Assembly: GCF_934202705.1 (NCBI RefSeq)
Contig: NZ_CAKPYE010000001.1
Location: 1-64,000 of the forward strand
Origin: an uncultured Limosilactobacillus sp.
Lineage (GTDB): Bacteria; Bacillota; Bacilli; Lactobacillales; Lactobacillaceae
Length of the DNA: 64,000 nucleotides
Direction: 5' to 3'
Shown here: positions 52,055-60,570 of the stretch, in pieces
How the letters are laid out: each line of letters starts with the position of its first letter
How positions within the stretch are numbered: position 1 is the first letter of the stretch
Translations under genes and position numbers: made by a program
Notes under the pieces: generated by a model
Databases searched by the model: none
The model's input: only the letters and a program-made list of their open reading frames with translations
What the model was told of the DNA's origin: nothing

Positions 52055-53207
52055 GTGATCTCCTTTTCCACAATTCCGGCAAGTTAATCTGTGCGGTTAT
52101 AGGATCTTCTAAACTCGCTTTGATGATTGCTGAGCCAACTGCTAACTGATCTTCAGCTACGTGAGCCCATGGGAAAGCTGCCCATTCTTGCGGTGCAGCC
52201 AAATGATGAACAATTAGATTACTAAATTGTGAACGTAACCGACTTGAGAGATCAAGTGGTGATTGGGTCGTTAAAATTAATGCTAAATTAGCCTTTCGTC
52301 CTTCCCGGGCAATTTGAAAAATCCCGTTGTCTGCTAGTTGATCTTCAGCTGGCAAATAACGATGAGCTTCATCAATTACAATTTTCACTGGTAAATGATG
52401 ATCATTCCGTAAGCGATAAACTAATATTTGCTTTAATAGCTGTGAGATAACTATTTGTTGAACTGCTTCAAACTGCTTCAAAACTGATAAATCAATTACC
52501 AGCGTCTGGTGATCAACGGGTTGACTCAAAAACATCTGAATAACATAGTTTAATTCCACAAGTGGACCGCTAGCTGAATGACCAGTTCCAAAAAGCGCCT
52601 GAAAAGCCGGTAACGAGATTTGCTCTCGTAACCGGGTCAACCACGGCCAATCCTCTTGAATTCGCTGACGATGATATTCTTGACCAAGGACCTGATAATT
52701 CGCTCGTTGATCGGCATACGGAACAACCAGCTCCTCAATCATCTGAGCGGGCAGCAAATCAACGGGATAAGAAGCTGTCCAACGTTCTAATTGGTTAATT
52801 TGCTGTTGATACTTATCAATTGGATAGTTAATTTTTTTAAAGACCTGAGCAGTGCCATGGAGGTTTTGCATGATCCGTAAAGAGTTCATCGCCTGTTTGG
52901 CTAATTGACAAAACGATTGCGGTAATCCGGTAATGTTCAGTAATGCTGGCGCACTAAATTGACCAGCATCTAAATACGCATTTCCTCCCAAACGGTAAAC
53001 AACAACATTTGGTAACTGTGTATACTCACCAGTTGGATCAAAAACGATTGCCGTACTAGTTGCGCGCTGCAACTGACTAAGGAGTGACAAAGTGGTCGTT
53101 GTCTTTCCACTTCCAGTCTGACCAGTGATTAATAAATGACCATTCGTTAATTCGTGCACAGTGGGTACCACTGTGGAACTATTAGTTGTCCAAGCAAAGC
53201 TCTTCAT
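52041..53207 (-). CDS. HerA/FtsK-type P-loop ATPase
   Basis: The 388-residue protein resembles HerA/DUF87-type DNA-translocating ATPases. Walker A is GQTGSGKTTT near residue 29, followed by the family motif FDPTGEY near 56. Walker B is IVIDEAHRYLP near 288, then REGRKANLALILTTQSP, the sensor and arginine-finger region. A helical insert occupies about 100-210. No NurA nuclease or other known HerA partner is adjacent; the only coupled gene is a Nudix hydrolase. HerA homologues act in DNA end processing and in several defence systems; here the role is open. GGAGGAGGA is 4-6 bases before the ATG. Confidence 0.85.
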   Translation of the reverse strand: MKSFAWTTNSSTVVPTVHELTNGHLLITGQTGSGKTTTTLSLLSQLQRATSTAIVFDPTGEYTQLPNVVVYRLGGNAYLDAGQFSAPALLNITGLPQSFCQLAKQAMNSLRIMQNLHGTAQVFKKINYPIDKYQQQINQLERWTASYPVDLLPAQMIEELVVPYADQRANYQVLGQEYHRQRIQEDWPWLTRLREQISLPAFQALFGTGHSASGPLVELNYVIQMFLSQPVDHQTLVIDLSVLKQFEAVQQIVISQLLKQILVYRLRNDHHLPVKIVIDEAHRYLPAEDQLADNGIFQIAREGRKANLALILTTQSPLDLSSRLRSQFSNLIVHHLAAPQEWAAFPWAHVAEDQLAVGSAIIKASLEDPITAQINLPELWKRRSHGIY

Positions 53208-53300
53208 TCAGTCCTCCTCCAAGATTTCTCGAATAAATCCATTATGAACGAAAAGAGCCAGAATGACAAACTGTCCTTTCTGACTCTTCATTTTTTTAAA

Positions 53301-53774
53301 TTAACGAACCCGCTCAAAAGTTGTGTTTTTACGGTCAACACCTTGACCGGCATTTGCAATTTGGTAAGTAAAACTTCCTGCATACATCTTTTTTCCTAAG
53401 ACCAACACTCGGTTATACTGCCATCGTGAATTTTTACCCGACTGAGTTTTAGATAACGTCAAATGGCTACCCTTAGCAAGATATTGCCAAGTGCCATTTT
53501 TACTTTCCTGATCATACACATCTTGAAAATTATGATCACTGGAATTTGCCTTAATGGCCTGCGCTCTATTAGCCGTTACCACAACCTGGTCTGTATTCTT
53601 AGAAAACGCCATGTATAACTTATGATTGCCATTGACACTGGTATATTGGTAAACATGTCCTGGAACCGTTGTTGCAACCCGATGGGTGCCAAATAAGTAT
53701 CCACCAATTAGGATAACCACAATCGCAAGTAAAACACTAATGGTAATCTTCTTTTTCCGCGTCCACATTCCCAT
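53301..53774 (-). CDS. membrane-anchored protein of unknown function
   Basis: The 157-residue protein has a basic start, one hydrophobic helix (about residues 10-28) and an extracytoplasmic beta-rich domain of about 125 residues with several Trp, Tyr and Ser. I recognise no domain; in style it resembles small lipoprotein-like lactobacillar domains, but there is no lipobox. Its ATG overlaps the stop of the LysM gene by one base (TAATG), so expression is coupled. The pair probably forms one cell-envelope unit. Confidence 0.75.
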   Translation of the reverse strand: MGMWTRKKKITISVLLAIVVILIGGYLFGTHRVATTVPGHVYQYTSVNGNHKLYMAFSKNTDQVVVTANRAQAIKANSSDHNFQDVYDQESKNGTWQYLAKGSHLTLSKTQSGKNSRWQYNRVLVLGKKMYAGSFTYQIANAGQGVDRKNTTFERVR

Positions 53775-54772
53775 TAGTCGTCATCCTCGTCACTATCATC
53801 CTGTGCATCAACTGGTTGATTATCATTATCCTGACCTTGGCTGCTCGAGTCATCGTGGTCACTTGATGATTTTTCAGAATCCTTCTTTGTGTAAATAGTA
53901 ACTTCGCCATCTTTGTAATCAACCACAACATCCTTTTGATCATCATCAAGATGCTGCTTGATTAGCCGTTCCGCTTTCTTAAACTTACCATTGGCAACAG
54001 CCTTGTTAATAGCTACAGCATCATCATCCAAATCAACAGTCTTCAGATCATCTGCATCGTCATTATCATACTTGCTAAAGTTCAAATCATCATCATTATC
54101 ACTAGCAGCATCGCTCAATTTATCAGCTAGCGCTTCCGCATCTTGCGGTGTTTTTGAAGAACTAGATGATTGACGATGACACTTTGTTGAACCGCTTGTG
54201 GCATTAGTATCATGGTTACCTTCGTCAAAGTTACTATCACTAGCACCCGATTGAGCATCACTAGATTCATTATTCGTCGTGGTATTTACGCTGTTGTCAT
54301 TATTAACTGTGACCTTTGGACTAACCGCAAACTTCACATTTTTAGGTCCATTGTTAATCGTTGTCTTAGAAATTACCACTTGGTTCGGATCACCCACCAC
54401 GTGATAATTTGCAGGAACATTCCCATTGCGGTTTAAGATTAAAGTTTGTCCAGCATAAATGAGATTAATGTCTTGAATATGATTATCATAGGCCAATTTA
54501 GCAACTGAAATTCCAGTCGCTGCTGAAATTCCTGATAGCGTATCCCCCCATTGAACAATGTATTTAGTTCCATTGAGGTCATTCTTATTAATATGTTGCA
54601 TTGCCATATTATTCGAAATTTGTTGGGGCGTATTCGCTACCCAGTTGGTAATGTCTGCTTGTTCTTCAATGCTTCCATTGGTTGTGTCAGCCATTACCAA
54701 CGGTGCCATAACCGTTGAACTAGCCAACACCACGCTCATCAATAAAGCAGAAAGCTGCTTTTTACTGTTCAT
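53774..54772 (-). CDS. secreted LysM protein with acidic Ser/Asp-rich tail
   Basis: The 332-residue protein has a signal peptide (hydrophobic core LSALLMSVVLASSTVMAPLV, cleavage near residue 28) and one LysM domain (about 70-113: YIVQWGDTLSGISAATG ... LIYAGQTLIL), which binds peptidoglycan. The rest is very polar and rich in Asp, Ser and Asn, with a predicted PepSY-like segment near 255-295 (KANGKFKKAERLIK-type pattern, then VVVDYKDGEVTIY), and ends in DEDDD. No catalytic domain is seen, so it may be a wall-bound ligand- or cation-binding protein. GGGAGG stands about 11 bases before the ATG. Confidence 0.85.
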   Translation of the reverse strand: MNSKKQLSALLMSVVLASSTVMAPLVMADTTNGSIEEQADITNWVANTPQQISNNMAMQHINKNDLNGTKYIVQWGDTLSGISAATGISVAKLAYDNHIQDINLIYAGQTLILNRNGNVPANYHVVGDPNQVVISKTTINNGPKNVKFAVSPKVTVNNDNSVNTTTNNESSDAQSGASDSNFDEGNHDTNATSGSTKCHRQSSSSSKTPQDAEALADKLSDAASDNDDDLNFSKYDNDDADDLKTVDLDDDAVAINKAVANGKFKKAERLIKQHLDDDQKDVVVDYKDGEVTIYTKKDSEKSSSDHDDSSSQGQDNDNQPVDAQDDSDEDDD

Positions 54773-54815
54773 TACTTAATTTTCCTCCCTAAAGTAATCA
54801 AACTATTGCATTTTT

Positions 54816-54844
54816 AGTTTACTGCTCGTAGCAAAGAGTTTCAA
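54816..54844 (-). promoter_or_regulatory. promoter of the LysM operon
   Basis: Minus-strand TTGAAA (54839-54844) and TAAACT (54816-54821) are separated by 17 bases, downstream of the rnpB terminator. Confidence 0.65.
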
Positions 54845-54867
54845 TAATTTTTTTAATATTGATGCGT

Positions 54868-54896
54868 ACAAAAAAAGCCCGGCGAACCGGGCACCT
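54868..54896 (-). terminator. rnpB terminator
   Basis: On the minus strand GCCCGG/CCGGGC with a short loop is followed by seven T residues, directly after the 3' end of rnpB. Confidence 0.88.
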
Positions 54897-54899
54897 GAA

Positions 54900-55288
54900 A
54901 TTGCAAACTTCTGTAGGCCATGTTTTGTCAAAGTATAACCGTCAGGCACTAAATTATACAGTGGTAATCATCTATCTCAGCGTCATCGACGCTCCCCTGG
55001 AATCACTTCAATTCGTTATCCAAAGCTCCCCGACCGTAGTTTGGGTTTACCGCTTGAGGGGTTTACCGCGTTCCATCAAAATTGTTTCCAACTCTGCTTC
55101 GTCACTGTGGCACTTTTCAGGAATACTAGGGCATAGCCAAAGCCGTAGCCGCTTTTTCCGCCGTCACCGAAAATCGGTGCCCCGCCTTATCGTTTCAGCG
55201 AGCACAAACACTACGAGCATCGCAGCTCGTGCGAGCATGGACCTTCCTAACACAACAATTGCTGTGCTCGATTACCCAAAGTTTACAA
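54900..55288 (-). ncRNA. rnpB: RNase P RNA, bacterial class B
   Basis: The minus strand carries the hallmark conserved segments of the Bacillus-type RNA: GTCCATGCTCGCAC near the 5' end, GTGCCACAGTGACGAAG, GGAACGCGGTAAACCCCT, and ATAGATGATTACC. ACAAAACATGGCCTACAGAA lies near the 3' end. P1 is formed by GTAAACTT near 55285 and AAGTTTGC near 54902, which sets the ends to within a few bases. It is the catalytic RNA for tRNA 5' maturation and lies just downstream of gpsB, as in many lactobacilli. Confidence 0.95.
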
Positions 55289-55317
55289 ATATTCATCAGA
55301 TTGAATACGGATTTAAA

Positions 55318-55680
55318 TTAGAGCAGGTGTGAGTCATCATCGCCGTTATTTAGTTGCGAACCAAACACCCGACGTTCCAAGTTGGATAGTCGTTTTAGGA
55401 TATCCATATTAGTAGCATTTGAAACTGGTTGACTATTTGTTGGTGCACTAGCGCCAATTGATGAACCAACTTCAACTTGACGATTCAATTCATCAACCTT
55501 TGCCTTCAGACGTTCATTTTCGTCTTGCAAAGATTCCACAGTCTTATTAAAAGTATCATAATCTTTGATGACGTCATCTAAAAATGAATCAACATCATCA
55601 ACATCATACCCTTTACCAATGCTCTTTTCTTTAAATTGCTTATGCAAAATATCTTGTGGCGTAAACTTAATGTTATCCAA
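55318..55680 (-). CDS. gpsB: GpsB cell-division protein (DivIVA-like)
   Basis: The 120-residue protein has the DivIVA/GpsB N-terminal domain (IKFTPQDILHKQFKEK, then GYDVDDVDSFLDDVIKDY), a coiled coil to about residue 70, a Ser/Asn-rich linker and the short C-terminal helix (DILKRLSNLERRVFG). It coordinates septal and peripheral peptidoglycan synthesis by binding class A PBPs, one of which (PBP1A) lies 1.4 kb away. The TTG at 55680 is chosen over the GTG at 55689 because GAGG lies 8 bases before it and family members start with MDNIKFTP or similar. Confidence 0.95.
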   Translation of the reverse strand: MDNIKFTPQDILHKQFKEKSIGKGYDVDDVDSFLDDVIKDYDTFNKTVESLQDENERLKAKVDELNRQVEVGSSIGASAPTNSQPVSNATNMDILKRLSNLERRVFGSQLNNGDDDSHLL

Positions 55681-55785
55681 CCTAAACACCTCAATCTATA
55701 AATAATCCGACAACACAGTATTTTACCGAAAAAACGGTTTAATTTCAAGATTCAAGTACAATAATCTTAAAAATCTAGCCAAAAA

Positions 55786-56373
55786 TTAATAATCTGCCGA
55801 TGCTTGTTCCGCTAATTCCTGTGCCTTATCTTGTAATTCATCAAAATCAATTGTCATCACTTCATAATTATGTTTTTGCTGAAACTTGATGGCGGCCTGA
55901 TAGTCCCAAAATGGTTTGCTAGTTTGCTCGCTTTCCGTTTCTCGGTCAACATCAAAAACGGTCAACAATTCATCCGTGTGCTTGAGCATAAAGTCCTGAT
56001 AATTTCTTAACTGTTGCGGAGAATGGTAAGGTTGATTACTTACTAAGGCATGAAAATCAACCTGATTTAAAGCCACGGCAAGTTTCTCCTGATTTTCTTC
56101 CTTCCAGCGAGCGGCAACTTGTGCGTACGGTTCCATAATTGACGTTTTCAGTTGTGGATATTGCTTCTTTAAGCTTTGCGCCACTTCCAATCCCCAACGT
56201 TCTACTCCCATTTGTGGTCCGCTAATCACCCAAAATTGGTCAGAATGATTGTTGAGTCGGTCAATCAGAGCATTTTTTAAGACATTTTTAATTACCTTAA
56301 TTTTCGGATCATTGTCTTGAAAAACACCTAATTCATAGGCTCGATAACCAGTTAACCATACTCGATACACCAT
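55786..56373 (-). CDS. ypsA: YpsA-family SLOG protein (DUF1273)
   Basis: The 195-residue protein starts with the DUF1273 motif (WLTGYRAYELGVF) and has the Rossmann-like SLOG fold with ISGPQMGVERWGLEVA near 62, a nucleotide-ligand binding loop. In B. subtilis YpsA affects cell division and oxidative stress survival; the reaction is unknown. The start at 56373 has GGAGG 4 bases ahead; an extension to 56454 would run across the divergent promoter. Position between recU and gpsB is conserved in Firmicutes. Confidence 0.93.
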   Translation of the reverse strand: MVYRVWLTGYRAYELGVFQDNDPKIKVIKNVLKNALIDRLNNHSDQFWVISGPQMGVERWGLEVAQSLKKQYPQLKTSIMEPYAQVAARWKEENQEKLAVALNQVDFHALVSNQPYHSPQQLRNYQDFMLKHTDELLTVFDVDRETESEQTSKPFWDYQAAIKFQQKHNYEVMTIDFDELQDKAQELAEQASADY

Positions 56374-56420
56374 GATTCCTCCATATAATGAATAACAATT
56401 CAATGCAATATTTATTTCTC

Positions 56421-56429
56421 TGGTATAAT
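56421..56429 (+). promoter_or_regulatory. extended -10 promoter of recU-ponA
   Basis: TGGTATAAT (TATAAT at 56424-56429) is an extended -10 about 27 bases before the recU start. Confidence 0.7.
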
Positions 56430-56455
56430 AGCACGTAGTCAAGGGAGGAGCCATA

Positions 56456-57091
56456 ATGAGTATTCACTATCCTAGTGGACAAGGACCCAAACTTTACCAT
56501 ACTCAACCGGTGAATAATTTACCCACTCCGCACCAGTCTTCATATGGTCGTCGGGGAATGTCCTTGGAAAAAGAAATTAACGAAAGTAATCAATATTATC
56601 GTGCAACGAATCAAGCAGTGATTCATAAGAAGCCAACACCAATTCAATTAGTAAAGGTTGACTATCCCAAACGAAGTGCCGCGGTAATTAAAGAAGCCTA
56701 CTTCAGACGCCCATCGACAACAGACTATAACGGTGTTTACAAAGGCTATTATATTGATTTTGATGCAAAGGAAACTCGTAACAAACGATCATTTCCATTA
56801 AAAAATTTCCATCAACATCAAATTGATCACCTAATGGCATGCGTCAAGCAAGGCGGAATTTGTTTTGCTTTTATTAAATTTACCAGCTTGGATTTGTTAT
56901 ACTTGTTACCGGCAACCAAACTATTTGCCTATTGGCAAGACCAACAAAATGGTGGTAAAGGCTCAATTGCTCTTGCTACCATTAAAAAAGATGGGATTCC
57001 CGTTCAATATGGGTTGAATCCACGACTGCAGTACTTACCGGCCGTAGATCGTTTAATTACCATCTATAATAAAGGAGAAAAGCATGAATAA
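56456..57091 (+). CDS. recU: Holliday junction resolvase RecU
   Basis: The 211-residue enzyme has the RecU core: a basic N-terminal arm (SYGRRGMSLEKEIN), a stalk region, and the metal-binding D-x(n)-ExK-type site (STTDYNGVYKG, then YYIDFDAKET). It resolves four-way junctions in recombination and chromosome segregation. GGAGG is 7 bases before the ATG. The end overlaps ponA by 8 bases; the recU-ponA pair is conserved in Gram-positive bacteria. Confidence 0.96.
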   Translation: MSIHYPSGQGPKLYHTQPVNNLPTPHQSSYGRRGMSLEKEINESNQYYRATNQAVIHKKPTPIQLVKVDYPKRSAAVIKEAYFRRPSTTDYNGVYKGYYIDFDAKETRNKRSFPLKNFHQHQIDHLMACVKQGGICFAFIKFTSLDLLYLLPATKLFAYWQDQQNGGKGSIALATIKKDGIPVQYGLNPRLQYLPAVDRLITIYNKGEKHE

Positions 57092-59318
57092 TGACGAATT
57101 TCCTAGCCGTCGTCAAAATGATGAGCTGGAGGAAAATGCAGACCGTGGTCCGCTGATTAAAAAGATCCTGTTATGGGCCTTGGGGATCATCGTATTACTA
57201 ATTATTGCTGGTGCTGCCCTCTTCTTCTACTGGGCCTCGAGCGCACCAAAGATTAGTCGAAATGAACTAGCCAGTCAATCGACAACCACAATTTATGATG
57301 CCAACAATAAAGTGATTTCTCGGTTAGGTGCTCAAAAACGTCAGTACGCTAAATCTGATGAGATCCCAGCAACTCTAAAACACGCAGTGGTTTCAATCGA
57401 AGACCGCCGTTTTTATAAAAATCATGGTGTTGATCCAACCCGAATTTTCGGTGCTGCGCTTAACAATGTCTTTCATCGTTCTGACGGAACTCAAGGAGGC
57501 AGTACCCTAACTCAACAATTAGTTAAGTTATCGGTGTTCTCAACCGCTGCTTCTGATCGGACATTTAAGCGAAAAGCTCAGGAAGCTTGGCTAGCGATTA
57601 ATGTCGATCGTAATTTTTCAAAAAATGAAATCCTGAAGTTTTACATCAACAAAGTGTACATGGGCAATGGTGTATACGGAATGAAGACTGCAGCCCAATA
57701 CTATTACGGGAAAAGCCTAAATGAATTATCGCTTGCCCAAATGGCCATGCTTGCGGGAATTCCTCAATCGCCAACGTACTACAACCCGGCAGTCAGCGAC
57801 ACAAAGGCAGCTACGATTCGACGAAACCAAGTATTAAACGCAATGGTTCGCAGTAAGTACATTACGCAAGCACAGGCGAATAATGCTAAAGCCGAATCGG
57901 TCACCGATGGGCTCGATAAATCTCACGGAACAACGAAATCCAATGACGTTAACGTCAAGGAACCTGTAATTGATGCTTATGTGAAAGAGGTGCTCGCCCA
58001 ATTAGAACAAAAGGGTTACAATCCACAAACAGACGGTCTCCAAGTGCACACGAATATGGATCTGGGTGCACAAAAGAAGTTATACGATTCAGCGAATAAC
58101 TCTGTATCTTTCCAAAGTAATCAAATGCAGACGGGAGTTGCCGTTACTAATCCACGCAACGGGCAGATTGTAGCAATGCTAGGCGGTCGCCATACCGGTA
58201 ACACCGTTTATGGTTTAAACCGCGCGGTTCAGACAAATCGGTCTTCTGGTTCAACTGCCAAGCCACTGATGGACTATGGCCCAGCTATCGAGTACCTTAA
58301 CTGGCCAACATTCTATACATTAAAGGATACGAAATTTATTTGGCCAGGGACCCACACTGAACTTCATGACTTCGATAACAAGACTAAAGGAACCATGACG
58401 ATGCAGGACGCCTTAGTTCAATCACGAAACATTCCAGCAATTCGTGCTTTGCAAAAGGTTGGAATTTCCCGTGCAACCACATTCTTGAACGGTTTGGGAA
58501 TTTCCCAAAAGAAGGCCTTTACCCTAAATAATGGGATTGGATTATACGTTTCCCCACTTCAAGTTTCTGCTGCCTATGCGGCCTTTGCAAATGGTGGGAC
58601 TTATTACAAGCCGTACTACATTTCTTCAATGACCACTCAAGATGGTAAGACAATAAATTACGGCAAACATGGCGAACGTGCAATGAGTAAGGCTACTGCT
58701 TACATGATTACCTACATGTTGAAGGGAGTTATTGACAGTACTGATGGTACTGGGACAGCTGCTCACCTCAGTGGCGTCCATCAAGCTGGTAAGACCGGGA
58801 CAACGAACTACCCTTCTGGACATAGTCAGTCCGGGGTAATGGATTCGTGGATGGCCGGATACACCAAAAACTACTCGATTGCCGTCTGGACCGGTTATGA
58901 CCAACCAATGAAGAATTCCATTTCTGGTTCATACGAAAAATCTGCCATTTTACTTTATAAGGCAATTATGGAATATCTTGATGGGAAAAATCACGCTAGC
59001 GATTGGCGGATGCCCGATTCAGTTGAAGCCGTTCGTTACCATGGTCGAAAGGGCCTTGTGGTCAAAGATTCAAAATGGGCGCTAGAGTATACTGCAATTA
59101 ATGATGACAGTAGTTCATCAAGCTCTTCGAATAGTGATGAGAGGTCAAGCTCGAGCTCAAACCTATCATCCTCTGTTAGCTCATACTTTGACAGTAGCAG
59201 TCATTCATCCAGTGCCGCTAGTTCATCCAGTACTGCTGGTAATAACAATCAAAACGCCGGTAATACTACTGATACTTCCAATACAAATCAAGGTGGCAGT
59301 ACCCCACCGGCTCAATAA
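57084..59318 (+). CDS. ponA: class A penicillin-binding protein PBP1A
   Basis: The 744-residue bifunctional peptidoglycan synthase has one N-terminal membrane helix (about 24-48), a GT51 transglycosylase domain (catalytic Glu in EDRRFYKNHGVD near 112, GGSTLTQQLVK near 138) and a transpeptidase domain with SxxK (STAK near 387), SRN near 447 and KTGT near 569. The last 75 residues are a Ser/Asn-rich tail ending TPPAQ, of the kind often seen in lactobacillar PBPs. It works at the septum and side wall with GpsB, whose gene is nearby. Translation is coupled to recU by an 8-base overlap. Confidence 0.96.
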   Translation: MNNDEFPSRRQNDELEENADRGPLIKKILLWALGIIVLLIIAGAALFFYWASSAPKISRNELASQSTTTIYDANNKVISRLGAQKRQYAKSDEIPATLKHAVVSIEDRRFYKNHGVDPTRIFGAALNNVFHRSDGTQGGSTLTQQLVKLSVFSTAASDRTFKRKAQEAWLAINVDRNFSKNEILKFYINKVYMGNGVYGMKTAAQYYYGKSLNELSLAQMAMLAGIPQSPTYYNPAVSDTKAATIRRNQVLNAMVRSKYITQAQANNAKAESVTDGLDKSHGTTKSNDVNVKEPVIDAYVKEVLAQLEQKGYNPQTDGLQVHTNMDLGAQKKLYDSANNSVSFQSNQMQTGVAVTNPRNGQIVAMLGGRHTGNTVYGLNRAVQTNRSSGSTAKPLMDYGPAIEYLNWPTFYTLKDTKFIWPGTHTELHDFDNKTKGTMTMQDALVQSRNIPAIRALQKVGISRATTFLNGLGISQKKAFTLNNGIGLYVSPLQVSAAYAAFANGGTYYKPYYISSMTTQDGKTINYGKHGERAMSKATAYMITYMLKGVIDSTDGTGTAAHLSGVHQAGKTGTTNYPSGHSQSGVMDSWMAGYTKNYSIAVWTGYDQPMKNSISGSYEKSAILLYKAIMEYLDGKNHASDWRMPDSVEAVRYHGRKGLVVKDSKWALEYTAINDDSSSSSSSNSDERSSSSSNLSSSVSSYFDSSSHSSSAASSSSTAGNNNQNAGNTTDTSNTNQGGSTPPAQ

Positions 59319-59327
59319 TTAACTAAA

Positions 59328-59375
59328 ATAATGCAGTAGAAAGATGTGATCCAACATCCTCTACTGCATTTTATT
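59328..59375. terminator. bidirectional terminator
   Basis: AATGCAGTAGA and TCTACTGCATT arms continue inward with AGATGT/ACATC. It lies between the converging ponA and esterase genes. Confidence 0.83.
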
Positions 59376-59376
59376 A

Positions 59377-60495
59377 TTAGATGAATTTTTCAATTTTTGG
59401 AATTAACAACTTAGTTAAAGCTTGCCCGCCACTAGGATTCCAATGTAAATGGTCACCAAAGTCATACTGAACGGCAAGCTGATCATCTGGATTACGCAGA
59501 GTGCGAGCACCATCAATCATCCAGGACTGCTCACGGAGCCAACCATTAATCACTCGACGTTGACGAGTGATTAGTTGCTCAGCCGGCAATTGGTCGGGCA
59601 TTTCAAACAACCGAAACGGAGCAATCGTTGTTGCAATTAACTGGCTTTGATGCGCTTGACAAATCGCCCGTAATTCATTAAAACCATTAATTATCGTCTG
59701 AGCGGTCACATTCTGCTCAGCCATCGTTTTACTATAAAAAGGTAAAATCAAGTCATTGGTTCCAATTAAAGCAATTGTAATTTTGGCAAACTGAGCTTGT
59801 CGCTGGTACCGTTTCAACAAACCGCGGCCAAATGTCTCATACAATGGTTCTTCCATTGGTGCATCATGACATAACTGATTACCAGCAATTCCGGTCTGCA
59901 ACCAACAAATCTGATTTGGTGAATGCAGATTAAAATATTGAATAAGTTCTGCTGTAACCATTCCACTTTCCACCAATGAATCACCAGTAATCTGAATTAC
60001 AGTCGGCTGCATTGATGATTCCACTTCTAAGGACTCAAAGCAAAACCACCCCTTGCGATTCTGCCATCGGTTGGTTAATAGCGGGCTAAATACATGATGA
60101 CGTGATAATGTTGCATTGGTCAGCGTCGTTTGATAAGTCGATGCAAAATCAGCATAACATTGTGCACGGCTTGCTACCATTTTAATATAAAGCGGGTGTC
60201 CCACAGTCACCGAATAATCTAATGGATCCGTTCGAATCACGTGCTGGGCAGCAATCATAATCTGGGGCTGATGATGAAAAGTTAATTGCCGGGCATTTAA
60301 AAACTGAGGATCACTGGAGATCCAAACTTGATCAAAAATTAAGTCCATCCGCCCAAAACGGTTTGTCAATTTAATCCGCATCCGATGACCACTAATCGTT
60401 GGTGTAATCTTAATCACTTGACACAGTTCACCATAGCGAAACGGCAAAGCGCTCATGTCATGGGTCTTTTGAAAATGACTTGGCAGCCACTGCAT
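59377..60495 (-). CDS. SGNH/GDSL-family esterase or lipase
   Basis: The 372-residue protein has the four SGNH blocks: GDSLVESG (Ser near 175), GIAGN (Gly), IGTND (Asn) and DHLHWNPSG with the Asp-His pair near the C-terminus. A beta-rich N-terminal half of about 160 residues precedes them, as in two-domain carbohydrate esterases. No signal peptide is evident, so it probably acts in the cytoplasm on acylated sugars (inference). GGAGGG is 7 bases before the ATG at 60495, and the longer start at 60528 is rejected for that reason. Confidence 0.87.
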   Translation of the reverse strand: MQWLPSHFQKTHDMSALPFRYGELCQVIKITPTISGHRMRIKLTNRFGRMDLIFDQVWISSDPQFLNARQLTFHHQPQIMIAAQHVIRTDPLDYSVTVGHPLYIKMVASRAQCYADFASTYQTTLTNATLSRHHVFSPLLTNRWQNRKGWFCFESLEVESSMQPTVIQITGDSLVESGMVTAELIQYFNLHSPNQICWLQTGIAGNQLCHDAPMEEPLYETFGRGLLKRYQRQAQFAKITIALIGTNDLILPFYSKTMAEQNVTAQTIINGFNELRAICQAHQSQLIATTIAPFRLFEMPDQLPAEQLITRQRRVINGWLREQSWMIDGARTLRNPDDQLAVQYDFGDHLHWNPSGGQALTKLLIPKIEKFI

Positions 60496-60529
60496 TGCTT
60501 TTCCCTCCATCAATCTTTTCAACATCAAT

Positions 60530-60570
60530 ACTAAAACGGTGCAGCATTTTACATGCTGTACCGTTTTATT
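60530..60570 (-). terminator. terminator after lplA
   Basis: AAAACGGTGCAGCAT (60533-60547) pairs with ATGCTGTACCGTTTT (60553-60567) with one mismatch, immediately after the lplA stop. Confidence 0.8.

Noticed and set aside
53774..54250. GAT/ATC-rich stretch in the LysM gene as a CRISPR-like or tandem repeat
   Set aside because: The repetition reflects Asp and Ser codons; spacing is irregular and there are no conserved repeat units.
54859..55332. 157-codon plus-strand open frame
   Set aside because: It lies entirely on the opposite strand of the RNase P RNA gene; the conserved rnpB segments and terminator explain the sequence.
59098..59318. Ser-codon-rich stretch at the end of ponA as a DNA repeat or mobile element
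   Set aside because: It is in frame, codes for a Ser/Asn-rich tail usual in PBPs, and has no exact tandem unit.
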